Positions 16,236 through 25,617 of a DNA stretch of 64,000 bases are shown piece by piece. This DNA is from JACDAL01 sp963849115. Its GTDB lineage: Bacteria > Actinomycetota > CADDZG01 > WHSQ01. A program made the translations under genes and the position numbers. Positions within the stretch are counted from its first letter, which is position 1. The number at the start of each line of letters is the position of its first letter. A model generated the notes under the pieces. The model was not told where the DNA came from, did no database searches, and worked only from the letters and a program-made list of their open reading frames with translations. Location: assembly GCA_963849115.1 (NCBI GenBank), contig CAWKGK010000003.1:1-64000 (forward strand). The letters run 5' to 3'.

Positions 16236-17150
16236 ATGGCATCCACCGGCGGCGTCGACGTCGTGGCACGGATCGGAGGCGCGGTCGACGAGGTGGGCGC
16301 ACAAGCCCGGGCCGCGATGCTGGCGAGCAGATCCCTCAAGGCGGAAGCGAAGCTGTGGGGGCTGGACCTCGCCATTCGCTGTTGCGACCTCACCACGCTC
16401 GAGGGAGCCGACTCCCCGGCAAGCGTTCGGCAGCTCGCCGCCAAAGCGATGCGCCCAGCCTCTGCGGACCCCTCCCTCCCCCACGTGGCCGCGCTTTGCA
16501 TCTATCCGCGACTCGTCCCCGCGGCGGCACAGGCGCTGAAGGGCTCGGGAGTTGCGGTCGCCTCGGTGGCAACTGCCTTTCCCTCCGGCCAGTCTGCCCT
16601 CGAGCTGCGTGTAGCGGAGATAGAGCGAGCGCGTGCGGACGGTGCCTCAGAGATCGACTCCGTGATCAGCCGGGGGGCGCTGCTGGCCGGCGACGACCAC
16701 GCCGTCTACACCGAGGTGTCGGCCGCGAAGGAAGCCTGCGGAGACGCTCATCTCAAGGTCATCCTGGAGACCGGTGAGCTCGGTTCCTACGATCGTGTGC
16801 GGCGCGCCTCACTCATCGCGATGGCGGCGGGCGCCGACTTCATCAAGACCTCCACCGGCAAGATCGCGCCGGCCGCGACGCTGCCGGTGGCTTTGGTCAT
16901 GGCGGAGGCGATTCGTGACTTCGCCGACTTCTGCGGGCGGCCTGTCGGGCTCAAGGTCGCCGGCGGGATTCGGAGCGCCAAGGACGCGCTGCGATATCTC
17001 GTTCTGGTTAACGAAACGCTGGGTTCGGAGTGGCTCACTCCGAAGCGCTTTCGCATCGGCGCCTCGTCGCTGCTCAACGACCTCCTGATGCAGATCGACA
17101 AGCAGCGCTCGAGGTCCTATTCCGACTCCGATCGCTACACGGTGGCATGA
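16236..17150 (+). CDS. deoC: Deoxyribose-phosphate aldolase
   Basis: DeoC splits 2-deoxyribose 5-phosphate into acetaldehyde and glyceraldehyde 3-phosphate, the last step of deoxynucleoside breakdown. The 304-residue TIM barrel has EIDSVI, a proton-relay Lys in LKVILETGEL and the Schiff-base Lys in DFIKTSTGK. It is longer than the 220-260 residue bacterial form at the N terminus. It lies four bases after mrp and overlaps the aldehyde dehydrogenase start as ATGA, which suggests that the next enzyme may oxidise the acetaldehyde. The salvage enzymes that feed it lie just downstream on the opposite strand. Confidence 0.92.
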   Translation: MASTGGVDVVARIGGAVDEVGAQARAAMLASRSLKAEAKLWGLDLAIRCCDLTTLEGADSPASVRQLAAKAMRPASADPSLPHVAALCIYPRLVPAAAQALKGSGVAVASVATAFPSGQSALELRVAEIERARADGASEIDSVISRGALLAGDDHAVYTEVSAAKEACGDAHLKVILETGELGSYDRVRRASLIAMAAGADFIKTSTGKIAPAATLPVALVMAEAIRDFADFCGRPVGLKVAGGIRSAKDALRYLVLVNETLGSEWLTPKRFRIGASSLLNDLLMQIDKQRSRSYSDSDRYTVA

Positions 17151-18586
17151 CCCCAGCCTGGGACTACTCGCCGGCGCCCGAGTCCACCGAAGTGGTCTCT
17201 ATCAAGGACACCTACGGGCTCTATCTCGATGGCCGTTTCGTGGAGCCTGCTTCGGGCACCTATTTCAAGACCATCAACCCGGCCACAGAGGAAGTCCTGG
17301 CGGCGGTGCCCGAAGCGTCCTCCGAAGATGTGGCTGCGGCGGTGGCTGCGGCTCGAGGCGGTCTCGAAGCATGGACGTCGGCTGGCGCTCCGGCACGAGG
17401 CAAGTTCCTCTTTCGCATCGCCCGCATCATGCAGGAAAGAGCGCGGGAGCTCGCGGTGCTCGAGACCATGAACGGCGGCAAGCCCATCCGGGAGAGCCGC
17501 GACGTCGACATCCCGTTGGCTTGTGCCCACTTCTTCTACTACGCCGGCTGGGCCGACAAGCTCGAGTACGCCTTCGTGGGCCGCAAGGCGGACCCCGTCG
17601 GTGTGTGCGCGCAGATCATCCCGTGGAACTTCCCGCTGCTGATGCTGGCGTGGAAGATCGCGCCCGCTCTGGCGGCCGGCAACACGGTCGTGCTGAAGCC
17701 CGCCGAGACCACTCCGCTCACAGCCCTTTTGTTCGCGGAGATCTGTGATCAGGCGGGCCTGCCGGCAGGAGTCGTGAACATCGTGACCGGCGGTCCTGAC
17801 ACCGGGGCCGCGCTGGTGGCGCATCCCGGGATCGACAAGGTCGCCTTCACGGGCTCGACCGAGGTCGGCAAAGGCATACAGAGGGCACTGGCGGGCACCG
17901 GGACGCGCCTCACGCTGGAGCTGGGCGGGAAGGCCGCCAACATCGTCTTCGAGGACGCACCACTCGATCAAGCGATCGAGGGCGTGGTGAACGGCATCTT
18001 CTTCAACCAGGGCCACGTCTGCTGCGCCGGCTCTCGCCTGCTGGTCCAGGAGCCCGTCGCCGAGCGACTCCTGTCAAAGCTCAAGCGGCGCCTGCAGACG
18101 CTTGCCCTCGGCGACCCTCTCGATAAGAACACCGATATCGGCGCCATCAACTCCAGAGCGCAGCTGGAACGGATCAAGAGCTTGGTCGGTGTCGGCGTGG
18201 AAGAGGGGGCCGAGCTCTATCAGGTGGACTGCGAGCTCCCCGAGCGGGGGTTCTGGTTTCCTCCGACCGTGTTCACAGGGGTATCGCAGTCTCACCGCGT
18301 CGCGCGCGAGGAGATCTTCGGTCCCGTCCTGTCGGTCCTGACCTTTCGCACCGAGGCCGAGGCAGTGGCCAAGGCAAACAACACTCCCTACGGGCTGTCG
18401 GCCGGGGTGTGGACCGAGAAGGGCGCGCGCATCCTCTGGATGGCCGACCGGCTTCGGGCGGGAGTCGTGTGGGCCAACACCTTCAATCGATTCGACCCGG
18501 CTAGCCCCTTCGGTGGCTACAAGGAGTCGGGCTTCGGACGGGAGGGGGGCCGTCACGGCCTCGAGCCCTATGTGCGGCTGGGCTAG
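17147..18586 (+). CDS. NAD(P)-dependent aldehyde dehydrogenase
   Basis: This 479-residue ALDH-superfamily enzyme oxidises an aldehyde to its acid. The catalytic Cys is at 292 or 293 (NQGHVCCAGSR), the catalytic Glu is in LELGGKAANIVF, and the coenzyme loop FTGSTEVGKGIQ and NFPLLMLAWKIAPAL are present. The start overlaps the deoC stop (ATGA). An upstream in-frame start at 17030 would overlap deoC by over 100 bases and is rejected. The next gene encodes a truncated ALDH-like partner; the pair recalls the two-domain ALDH16 arrangement. The substrate is unknown; acetaldehyde from DeoC is a reasonable guess. Confidence 0.92.
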   Translation: MTPAWDYSPAPESTEVVSIKDTYGLYLDGRFVEPASGTYFKTINPATEEVLAAVPEASSEDVAAAVAAARGGLEAWTSAGAPARGKFLFRIARIMQERARELAVLETMNGGKPIRESRDVDIPLACAHFFYYAGWADKLEYAFVGRKADPVGVCAQIIPWNFPLLMLAWKIAPALAAGNTVVLKPAETTPLTALLFAEICDQAGLPAGVVNIVTGGPDTGAALVAHPGIDKVAFTGSTEVGKGIQRALAGTGTRLTLELGGKAANIVFEDAPLDQAIEGVVNGIFFNQGHVCCAGSRLLVQEPVAERLLSKLKRRLQTLALGDPLDKNTDIGAINSRAQLERIKSLVGVGVEEGAELYQVDCELPERGFWFPPTVFTGVSQSHRVAREEIFGPVLSVLTFRTEAEAVAKANNTPYGLSAGVWTEKGARILWMADRLRAGVVWANTFNRFDPASPFGGYKESGFGREGGRHGLEPYVRLG

Positions 18587-18595
18587 ACGCTAGAC

Positions 18596-19438
18596 ATGGA
18601 TACGAGACTCGAGGTCAACAAGACCTACAAGCTCTATGTCGGAGGCAAGTTTCCTCGCTCCGAGTCCGGCCGCAGCTACGCGGTCACGGGCTCCCAGGGA
18701 GGCTTCTTGGCCAATGCCGCGCGCGCTTCTCGTAAGGACCTGCGCGACGCGGTCGTGGCCGCCCGGAAGGCCACGGGCACCTGGGCCGAGTTCACCGCCT
18801 ACAACCGGGGACAGGTTCTCTACCGGGTGGCCGAGATGATGGAGGCTCGTCGCGATGACCTGGGGGCCGAAGTGTCGGCGGCCGAGGGCACGGAGGGTGC
18901 CTCTCAACAGGTCGAAGCGGCCGTCGACTGCTGGGTCTACTACGCGGGATGGACCGACAAGATCGCACAGGTCACCGGGAGTCTCAACCCGGTGGCCGGC
19001 CCCTACTTCAACCTCACGGCGCCCGAGCCGATCGGCGTCATCGGCATCGTCGCGCCAGAGACCGGTTCCCTTCTCGGACTGGTCGAGCGGCTCGCCCCGG
19101 TCCTGTGCGGAGGCAACTCGGCGGTGGTGGTCTGTTCCCAGGCCCACCCGCTTGTGGCCATCGCCCTCGCCGAATGCCTTCACACCTCGGACGTGCCTGC
19201 CGGGGTGGTGAACCTGCTCACAGGTTTCAAGGACGAGCTCGTTCCCGTGCTCGCCTCCCACGGCGATGTCGATGCGCTCGATGTTTCAGGTGTTGCGCCC
19301 GACGCTGCGGCCGAAGTCGAAGCAGCCGCCGCCTCGAACGTCAAGCGAATCGTGCGGGGCGGGGATCGATCGGCAGGTCCCTACGAGGTCACCGCCTTCA
19401 TGGAGATGAAGACGGTGTGGCACCCGAAGGGGACCTGA
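18596..19438 (+). CDS. ALDH-like protein without catalytic domain
   Basis: This 280-residue protein aligns with the N-terminal coenzyme-binding half of aldehyde dehydrogenases (YVGGKFPRSESGRSY, YYAGWTDKIAQVTG, GVIGIVAPETGSLLGLVERL, GNSAVVV). It has no LELGG glutamate and no catalytic cysteine, and ends where the catalytic domain should begin. It therefore cannot be an ordinary dehydrogenase. It lies nine bases after a complete ALDH and shares its N-terminal pattern, so it probably forms a mixed complex with it, like the inactive second domain of ALDH16. The ending is orderly, with no sign of recent decay. Confidence 0.8.
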   Translation: MDTRLEVNKTYKLYVGGKFPRSESGRSYAVTGSQGGFLANAARASRKDLRDAVVAARKATGTWAEFTAYNRGQVLYRVAEMMEARRDDLGAEVSAAEGTEGASQQVEAAVDCWVYYAGWTDKIAQVTGSLNPVAGPYFNLTAPEPIGVIGIVAPETGSLLGLVERLAPVLCGGNSAVVVCSQAHPLVAIALAECLHTSDVPAGVVNLLTGFKDELVPVLASHGDVDALDVSGVAPDAAAEVEAAAASNVKRIVRGGDRSAGPYEVTAFMEMKTVWHPKGT

Positions 19439-19525
19439 ACGAGCCTTCCCTAACCGCAAGTGGTGGCGAGTGCGCCGGGCAGTACTGATCCTGATTCCGA
19501 CCTGAGAGCGCGCTGCGCGCAAGGG

Positions 19526-20314
19526 CTAGGGCCGGCTAAGGCCGCCGCAGACATCTCTTAGCAACCTTTCGAGCCGGGCTGCGGCCCGCCGGCCGGCCTC
19601 TCCCACCTCCTCGTGGGCCAGTGGCTCAGAAGAGATCCCGGCCGCCGGGTTGGTGACGACCGACACTCCGAGCACCCTGGCCCCCAGATAGCGCGCCATG
19701 ATCGCCTCGTGGACCGTGGACATACCGACGAGGTCCGCGCCCATCACCGCCAGCATCCGCACCTCGGCGGGGGTTTCGTAGGTGGGGCCGGGCAGGCCTG
19801 CGTAGACGCCCTCGTGGAGGGTGGGGTCTGCCTCGACGGCGGAGGCGCGCAGTCCCTGGTCGTAGACCTCGGTAAGGTCCAGGAAGCGCGGCCCGCGTCC
19901 GTCGTGCGGCCCCGTCAGGGGGTTTTGGCCGGTGAGGTTCAGGTGGTCCGAGATGAGGCAGGGGGCGCCGATCTCTAGCTTGGGGTTGATGCCCCCTGCG
20001 GCGTTGGTCAGGACGATCACCTCGCACCCGCCCTCGGCCGCGAGTCGAATCGGGGTCGTGACGACCGCCGGCGAGTGGCCCTCGTAGAGGTGCACCCGCC
20101 CGGCGAAAACGAGCGCATCGACACCCGAGACCGACCCTGCGTAGAGACTCCCTTCGTGACCTGCAATGCCCGAAGCGGGCATGCCGTCGATGGCGGAGTA
20201 AGGGATCGGGCTGGCTCCCGTGAGCGAGCGGCCTAGCTCGGAGAGCCCCGAGCCAAGCACCACCGCGACACGCCAGGAGCCGGATCCGGTGGCGGCTTCG
20301 ATCGGGTTGGTCAC
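19526..20314 (-). CDS. punA: Purine nucleoside phosphorylase (trimeric class)
   Basis: This 262-residue enzyme cleaves purine (deoxy)nucleosides with phosphate to the base and (deoxy)ribose 1-phosphate. The family patterns VVLGSGLSELG, AGRVHLYEGH, TNAAGGINP, GPTYETPAEVRM and GADLVGMSTVHEAI place it in the trimeric PNP/MTAP group, with the Glu and Met of the purine and ribose sites present. The GTG start overlaps the deoA stop as GTGA, so the two are translationally coupled. It ends the minus-strand nucleoside operon that begins at the BMP gene. Confidence 0.92.
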   Translation of the reverse strand: MTNPIEAATGSGSWRVAVVLGSGLSELGRSLTGASPIPYSAIDGMPASGIAGHEGSLYAGSVSGVDALVFAGRVHLYEGHSPAVVTTPIRLAAEGGCEVIVLTNAAGGINPKLEIGAPCLISDHLNLTGQNPLTGPHDGRGPRFLDLTEVYDQGLRASAVEADPTLHEGVYAGLPGPTYETPAEVRMLAVMGADLVGMSTVHEAIMARYLGARVLGVSVVTNPAAGISSEPLAHEEVGEAGRRAAARLERLLRDVCGGLSRP

Positions 20315-21588
20315 GGACCGATCCGCTCGAGCACCAGCGCAGACGGCTCGCCCGGCTCCGGTGCGATGTCTACCGCTCCCTCGAGCGCCTTCAGGGCGGC
20401 GGCAAAACGCGCGGGGTCGTCGGCGTGCAGCTCCAAGAGGGGCTCCGAGGCGGAGACTTCGTCGCCGGGTTTCTTGAGGCAGACGACCCCCGCGCCGGCA
20501 CTGACCGGGTGTTCCTTGCGGGCTCGTCCGGCCCCCAGCCGCCACGCACAGATTCCCACCGCGCGGGCGTCGAGCCTGGTCAGAAAGCCCGACGCGCTCG
20601 CCTCGAACACCATGCGCTCGGGTGCCTCCGGCAAAGGGGCGTCGGGATTGCCGCCCTGGGCCCTCACCATGGCTCGAAACCTCTCGAGAGCGGCCCCCGA
20701 TCTCACTGCGGCACGTGGATCTCCCTCGACGCCGGCCAGTTCGAGCATGATCTCGCCCAGCGCGTAGGTGAGTTCGCTCACGTCTTCGGCGCCCCTTCCG
20801 GCCAAGATCTCCAGGGATTCGGTCACCTCCAATGCGTTGCCCGCCGTCCTCCCGAGTGGTGTCTCCATATTGGTGAGCAGCGCCGAGGTCTTGACCCCGT
20901 GCGCGTCGCCCAGTGCCACCATCGTTTCGGCCAATGCGCGCGCCTGGGAGACGTCGGGCAGGAACGCTCCCGAGCCCACCTTCACATCCAGTACGAGAGC
21001 CGAGGTGCCTTCGGCGATCTTCTTGGACATGATCGAGGACGCGATAAGTGGGATCGACTCGACAGTGCCGGTGACGTCGCGCAGGGCATAGAGCTTGCGG
21101 TCGGCGGGCGCCAGCCCGGCTCCCGCTGCGCAGATCACGCAGCCTTCTTGCTCCAGCACGGACACCATCTCGGCCGAGGACAGATCGGCCCTGAAGCCGG
21201 GGATCGTCTCGAGCTTGTCGAGCGTGCCCCCTGTGTGCCCCAGACCACGCCCGGACAGCATGGGAACGGCGGCGCCGCAGGCCGCGACTATGGGCGCAAG
21301 CGGCAGCGAGACCTTGTCGCCGACCCCTCCGGTCGAGTGCTTGTCGACCGTGGGCTTAGGGATGGAGGAGAGGTCGAGGCGCTCGCCGGAGGCGATCATC
21401 GCCGCGGTCCACTGAGTCAGCTCGCGGTCGGCCAGGCCCCGCCACACGATCGCCATTAGCAGGGCAGAGGCCTGTTCGTGAGCCACCTCCTCGGCGGTGT
21501 AGGCGTTCACGAACCAACGGATTTGCTCGTCGGCGAGCGTGCCGCCATCGCGCTTCGTTCGGATGAGGTCGACCGCGTGGAAGCTCAA
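20311..21588 (-). CDS. deoA: Thymidine / pyrimidine-nucleoside phosphorylase
   Basis: This 425-residue enzyme converts thymidine or uridine plus phosphate to the base and (deoxy)ribose 1-phosphate. The phosphate-binding signature KHSTGGVGDKVSLPLAP, LSGRGLGHTGGTLDKLE and the substrate loop YALRDVTGTVESIPLI are intact, and the length is normal. It starts with TTG, overlapping the cdd stop as TTGA. Its deoxyribose product can reach DeoC at 16236-17150 once isomerised to the 5-phosphate; no deoB is seen in the window. Confidence 0.95.
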   Translation of the reverse strand: MSFHAVDLIRTKRDGGTLADEQIRWFVNAYTAEEVAHEQASALLMAIVWRGLADRELTQWTAAMIASGERLDLSSIPKPTVDKHSTGGVGDKVSLPLAPIVAACGAAVPMLSGRGLGHTGGTLDKLETIPGFRADLSSAEMVSVLEQEGCVICAAGAGLAPADRKLYALRDVTGTVESIPLIASSIMSKKIAEGTSALVLDVKVGSGAFLPDVSQARALAETMVALGDAHGVKTSALLTNMETPLGRTAGNALEVTESLEILAGRGAEDVSELTYALGEIMLELAGVEGDPRAAVRSGAALERFRAMVRAQGGNPDAPLPEAPERMVFEASASGFLTRLDARAVGICAWRLGAGRARKEHPVSAGAGVVCLKKPGDEVSASEPLLELHADDPARFAAALKALEGAVDIAPEPGEPSALVLERIGP

Positions 21589-21986
21589 TTACGCTGGTCG
21601 AGGTCCGCGGAGGAGAACGAGCGCGGCAGCAGCTCTGCCAGCTCGAGCGGTCCGTCGGCGGAATGGACGAGCAGCTCCTCTCCGCCCGCCTCGAGCAGGA
21701 GTTGGCGGCAGCGGCCGCACGGCATCAGAGGCTCGCCCCGACCGTCGACGCACACCACCGCCACGAGACGGCCCCCGCCGGTGGCGTGCAGCGCCGAGAC
21801 AAGCCCGCACTCGGCGCACAGCCCGAGGCCGTAGGACGCGTTCTCGACGTTGCAGGCGCTCAAGATGCGGCCGTCGTCCACTAGTCCCGAGGCGCCCACA
21901 GGAAAGTGCGAGTAGGGGGCATAGGCGCGTTTCGAGGCCTCGATAGCTGCAGCCCGCAGTGCGCCCCACTCGACTGTTCGCGGCAC
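21585..21986 (-). CDS. cdd: Cytidine deaminase
   Basis: This 133-residue enzyme deaminates (deoxy)cytidine to (deoxy)uridine. The zinc site is complete: CNVENASYGLGLCAE supplies a Cys-Glu block and PCGRCRQ the remaining cysteines of the short tetrameric class. It starts with GTG two bases after the permease stop and overlaps deoA, within the nucleoside operon. Confidence 0.95.
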   Translation of the reverse strand: MPRTVEWGALRAAAIEASKRAYAPYSHFPVGASGLVDDGRILSACNVENASYGLGLCAECGLVSALHATGGGRLVAVVCVDGRGEPLMPCGRCRQLLLEAGGEELLVHSADGPLELAELLPRSFSSADLDQRN

Positions 21987-21988
21987 CG

Positions 21989-22927
21989 TCAGGTCGCGGC
22001 GCCCTCATAGGCGCGGCCCGCGGCGGCCGGGGGATGGACCCGGCCGACAAAGCCAGCGATGGCGACAATCGTGACCACGTACGGGATCATGCGGATGAAC
22101 TCCTCAGGCAGCAGGGAGATCACGGGGGCGTCGTTGAGGCGCAACGGGATTGCCTGAGCGATCCCGAACAGAAGTGCACCTGCCATTAGCCGAAGCGGCT
22201 GCCAGTTGCCCAGGATGAGGGCCGCCAGGGCGATGAACCCAAGTCCCTGCGTCTGCCCCTCGCGGAAGAGCCCATTGATCTCTATCGCCAGGAAAGCTCC
22301 CGCCAGACCTGCCAGGGCGCCGGATATCGCCACTCCCGCGTAGCGCAGTGGCCAGATCCTGACCCCCAGTGAGCTCGCCGCCTCCGGATTCTCGCCGGCG
22401 GAGCGGAGCCGGAGGCCGAAGCGCGTCCGATTGAGCAGGAACAGGGCGGGGATCGTCATCAAGAATGCGACCAGGACCACTGGCGACATGCCCTTGAATG
22501 CTTGGCCCAGTCCCAGTGGAAGTGACGACAGCAGCGGGATGCTGATGGTGGCGAAGTCCGGGATTCCGGGATCGGATTGGGTCGCCTGGCCGAAGAAGAG
22601 CTGGGACAGGAAGCGAGCCAGGCCGATCGCGACCAGGTTTATCACGACCCCCGAGACGATGTGGTCGATCTTGAAGGTCACCGTGGCGAGCGCGTGGACG
22701 AGCGAGAACAGAAGTCCCGCCACAGCCCCCGTCACGAGCCCCGCCACGGGGCCGTAGTTGATCGTGCCCCACGCTCCCATGACGGTGCCGACGATCATCA
22801 TGCCTTCGAGCCCGATGTTGACGATGCCGGAGCGCTCGCTGAAGAGACCGCCGAGGCCTGTCAGATAGATGATCGTGAAGTAGCGCAAGCCCAAGGCGAT
22901 GGCCGCGCCCAGATCGGCCAGCGGCAT
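21989..22927 (-). CDS. Nucleoside ABC transporter permease (second)
   Basis: This 312-residue permease of the BPD_transp_2 family has about eight to ten membrane helices. Conserved pieces are LFSERSGIVNIGLEGMMIVG near the N terminus and NPEAASSLGVRIWPLRYAGV. Its closest functional counterparts are the guanosine/nucleoside permeases NupQ and YufQ. It starts directly on the stop of the preceding permease (TGATG). With the other permease, the double ATPase and the BMP lipoprotein it forms a complete nucleoside importer. Confidence 0.9.
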   Translation of the reverse strand: MPLADLGAAIALGLRYFTIIYLTGLGGLFSERSGIVNIGLEGMMIVGTVMGAWGTINYGPVAGLVTGAVAGLLFSLVHALATVTFKIDHIVSGVVINLVAIGLARFLSQLFFGQATQSDPGIPDFATISIPLLSSLPLGLGQAFKGMSPVVLVAFLMTIPALFLLNRTRFGLRLRSAGENPEAASSLGVRIWPLRYAGVAISGALAGLAGAFLAIEINGLFREGQTQGLGFIALAALILGNWQPLRLMAGALLFGIAQAIPLRLNDAPVISLLPEEFIRMIPYVVTIVAIAGFVGRVHPPAAAGRAYEGAAT

Positions 22928-24063
22928 CAGCTGGCGACCTCGCCCGCCTGTTGCTGCTGGCGCCGGACAAGAGCCCGGCTAACGAGCTCGTAGGCGATCA
23001 CGACGGAGAGGATCAGGATCCCTTGCAGGATGATGAGGATCTCGATCGGGAGTTCGGTCAGTATCGCGAGCCCGTCCTGCCCCCTCAGCAACATGCCGAA
23101 GAGGACTGCCGCCAGTGGGATTCCTGCGGGGTGATTTCGCCCCAGGAACGCGACCGCGATCCCGGCGAAGCCGAGGCCGGTCTCATAGTTGGATCCGAGA
23201 TAGGCCGTGTCCCCCAGGATGTGGTTGAGCCCCACGAGTCCTGCCAACCCTCCTGAGATCAGGAAGATCTTGATCTGGGTTCCGCCGATCGAGACACCAC
23301 CCGCCTCGGCTGAGCCCGCAGAGGATCCGATCGCCCGCACTTCGTAACCCAGCTTGGTGCGGAACAGCATGAACCATACGACCGCGCACGCGACAAGCGC
23401 GAGCGGAAACAGCCACGTGAGGTGGGCGATGGAGTCCGGGATGACGTCCTCCACCCCCAACGTCGTTGCGAGGTTGGGGACCAGAGCCTCTTGCGGGAAG
23501 TCCTCTGTTCGGAGGTCCGTGGTCGTCACACCCGAGCGCAAGGGGTGCAGTATCAGCCACGCCACCAAGCTGACCGCGATGCCGTTCATCATTATCGTGG
23601 TGACCACCTCATGGGCTCCTGTCTTGACCTTGAGCACGGCCGGCACCGAGGCCCACAGCATGGCTCCGGCGATGGCCGCCAGGATCACCAGTGGCAGAAG
23701 GAGCGGCGCCGGTAGCCCGCGAAACGTGATGGCTGCGGCCGCGGCCGCAGCCATGCCCACGATGTATTGGCCCTCGACGCCGATATTGAACAGGCCGGCC
23801 TTGAACGCGACCGCGACCGCCAATCCCGAGTAGATGAGAGGAGTGGCGTTCTCGAGCACGATGGCGAAGTCCTGGGGGCGCGAGGTCCCGAATGCCCACA
23901 CTGTGCGGTAAACGAATATGGGGTCCTCGCCGTAGGCGATGACGATCAGGCTCCCGATCAACGCGGCGAAAGCGAAGGCTCCGGTCAGGGCGATGACCTG
24001 ACCAACGAGAAAGTCTATCCACGCGGGCCTGCCGGGTGGCCGCGCTGCGGCCTCAGTCGCCAT
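22927..24063 (-). CDS. Nucleoside ABC transporter permease (first)
   Basis: This 378-residue membrane protein, also BPD_transp_2 family, resembles NupP/YufP. It has a cytoplasmic N-terminal extension with LTGAFAFAALIGSLIVIAYG, then about ten helices, including AFKAGLFNIGVEGQYIVG and the coupling-helix region near GSSAGSAEAGGVSIGGTQIK. Its ATG overlaps the ATPase stop, and its stop overlaps the next permease. It should form a heterodimeric pore with the protein of 21989-22927. Confidence 0.9.
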   Translation of the reverse strand: MATEAAARPPGRPAWIDFLVGQVIALTGAFAFAALIGSLIVIAYGEDPIFVYRTVWAFGTSRPQDFAIVLENATPLIYSGLAVAVAFKAGLFNIGVEGQYIVGMAAAAAAAITFRGLPAPLLLPLVILAAIAGAMLWASVPAVLKVKTGAHEVVTTIMMNGIAVSLVAWLILHPLRSGVTTTDLRTEDFPQEALVPNLATTLGVEDVIPDSIAHLTWLFPLALVACAVVWFMLFRTKLGYEVRAIGSSAGSAEAGGVSIGGTQIKIFLISGGLAGLVGLNHILGDTAYLGSNYETGLGFAGIAVAFLGRNHPAGIPLAAVLFGMLLRGQDGLAILTELPIEILIILQGILILSVVIAYELVSRALVRRQQQQAGEVAS

Positions 24064-25607
24064 CAGCTCGCCTCTTTCTGCTCCGCTCGGCCCCCGGTCA
24101 TCCCTATGCCGATCTTCTCCCGGGGGTCCTGCGGAGAGTATTCGCCGGTGAGCCGCCCCTCGTAGATCGTGACGATTCGATCTGAGAGCTCATAGATCTC
24201 ATCCAACTCGGCGGAGATCAGTAGCACCGCACGACCTGCCTCCTTCTGCTCCAGGATCTGCTTCCATACGAACTCGATGGCTCCCACGTCCAGGCCCCGC
24301 GTCGGCTGCTGGGCGATCAACAGCAGCGGGTCGTCCTCGAGCTCTCTCGCCAGGATCAACTTCTGCTGGTTTCCGCCCGACAGCGTGGACGCCGCGTTGC
24401 TGATGCTGCGGGCTCGCACGTCGAACTCCTTGATGAGCCTCGACGCCAGCTCCTTGATCTTCTTGATGGCGAGGACTCCCCAACCGCTCAGGTACCGCTT
24501 GCGTGACTGCTGCCCGAGCACGGAGTTCTCCCACAGGGTCATGCTCAGCACCAGACCGCGCTCGTGGCGATCCTCGGGCACGAATCCACAGCCAACCCTG
24601 CGGTTCGCTTTCACCGATCGTCCGGTGATGTCATTTCCATCCAGTGTGATTCGCCCGGAGCTGGGAGGCCGCAGTCCTATCAGCACCTCCGCCAGCTCGC
24701 GCTGGCCGTTGCCCTCCACTCCGGCGACGCCGAGGATCTCGCCGGCCCCTACTCGCAGATCTATGTCGTGCAGCTTGCCGGCGAGGCTTAGGCCCTCGAC
24801 CTCGAGCACAGGCTTCCCGACCTCCACGTCGGGCTTTTGGAGGCGGAACAGCACCTCGCGCCCGACCATCATCTTGGCGAGCTCTTGCTTGCTGGTGTCC
24901 GACGGGGTCGTCTCGCCTACGACCTTGCCCCGCCTCAGCACTGTGATGCGGTCGGCGATATCCAGCACCTCGTCGAGCTTGTGAGAGATGAACACGATCG
25001 TCTTACCGTTCGCCTTCAGCCTGCGGAGGTTCTCGAACAAATCCTTGGTCTCGGCCGGCGTAAGCACGGCCGTGGGCTCGTCAAGGATGAGCACATCGAC
25101 CCCTCGGTAGAGCGCCTTTATGATCTCGACCCGTTGATGCTCTCCCACCGAGAGATCGTCGATCCTGCGGTGCGCGTCGACCTTGAACCCGTAGCTGCGG
25201 GCCTGCTCCTCGATGTCCTTGGCCGCGCGCTCCAGGTCGATGAGGGAACCGCCCTCGGCCCCCAGAATGACGTTCTCGGCCACCGTGAAGCGATCGACCA
25301 GCACGAAGTGCTGATGCACCATGCCGACCCCGAGGGCCAGCGCGGCGCGCGGCGAGCCGATCTTGACTTCCTTGCCACGCACTTCGATGTGGCCACCATC
25401 GGGTGGATAGAGGCCGTAAAGCACCCTCATCAAGGTGGACTTGCCGGCGCCGTTCTCGCCGATCAGGGCGTGGATCTCGCCCTTCTCGAGGGTGAGATCG
25501 ACGGCGTTGTTCGCAACAATTCCGGGAAAGCGCTTAGTGACTTGGTGCAGCGCGATCAGCGGGGCGCCGGAGCGCCCCCCGTCCTCTGGCGTCGCCGGCT
25601 CGGCCAC
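24063..25607 (-). CDS. Nucleoside ABC transporter ATP-binding protein (tandem domains)
   Basis: This 514-residue ATPase has two nucleotide-binding domains, as in ribose/nucleoside importers such as NupO. The first has GENGAGKSTLMRVLYG, a signature near LSVGEHQRVEI and Walker B VLILDEPTAVLT. The second has a degenerate Walker A (GVAGVEGNGQRELAE), a signature LSGGNQQKLILARE and Walker B LLLIAQQPTRGLD. This asymmetry is usual for the family. It starts with GTG ten bases after the BMP stop. Confidence 0.93.
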   Translation of the reverse strand: MAEPATPEDGGRSGAPLIALHQVTKRFPGIVANNAVDLTLEKGEIHALIGENGAGKSTLMRVLYGLYPPDGGHIEVRGKEVKIGSPRAALALGVGMVHQHFVLVDRFTVAENVILGAEGGSLIDLERAAKDIEEQARSYGFKVDAHRRIDDLSVGEHQRVEIIKALYRGVDVLILDEPTAVLTPAETKDLFENLRRLKANGKTIVFISHKLDEVLDIADRITVLRRGKVVGETTPSDTSKQELAKMMVGREVLFRLQKPDVEVGKPVLEVEGLSLAGKLHDIDLRVGAGEILGVAGVEGNGQRELAEVLIGLRPPSSGRITLDGNDITGRSVKANRRVGCGFVPEDRHERGLVLSMTLWENSVLGQQSRKRYLSGWGVLAIKKIKELASRLIKEFDVRARSISNAASTLSGGNQQKLILARELEDDPLLLIAQQPTRGLDVGAIEFVWKQILEQKEAGRAVLLISAELDEIYELSDRIVTIYEGRLTGEYSPQDPREKIGIGMTGGRAEQKEAS

Positions 25608-25617
25608 GTCGGGTTGC

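Noticed and set aside
20861..20880. Further copy of the palindromic element (CGAGTGGT inside deoA, also at 48905)
   Set aside because: Only one arm is present and it lies inside conserved coding sequence.
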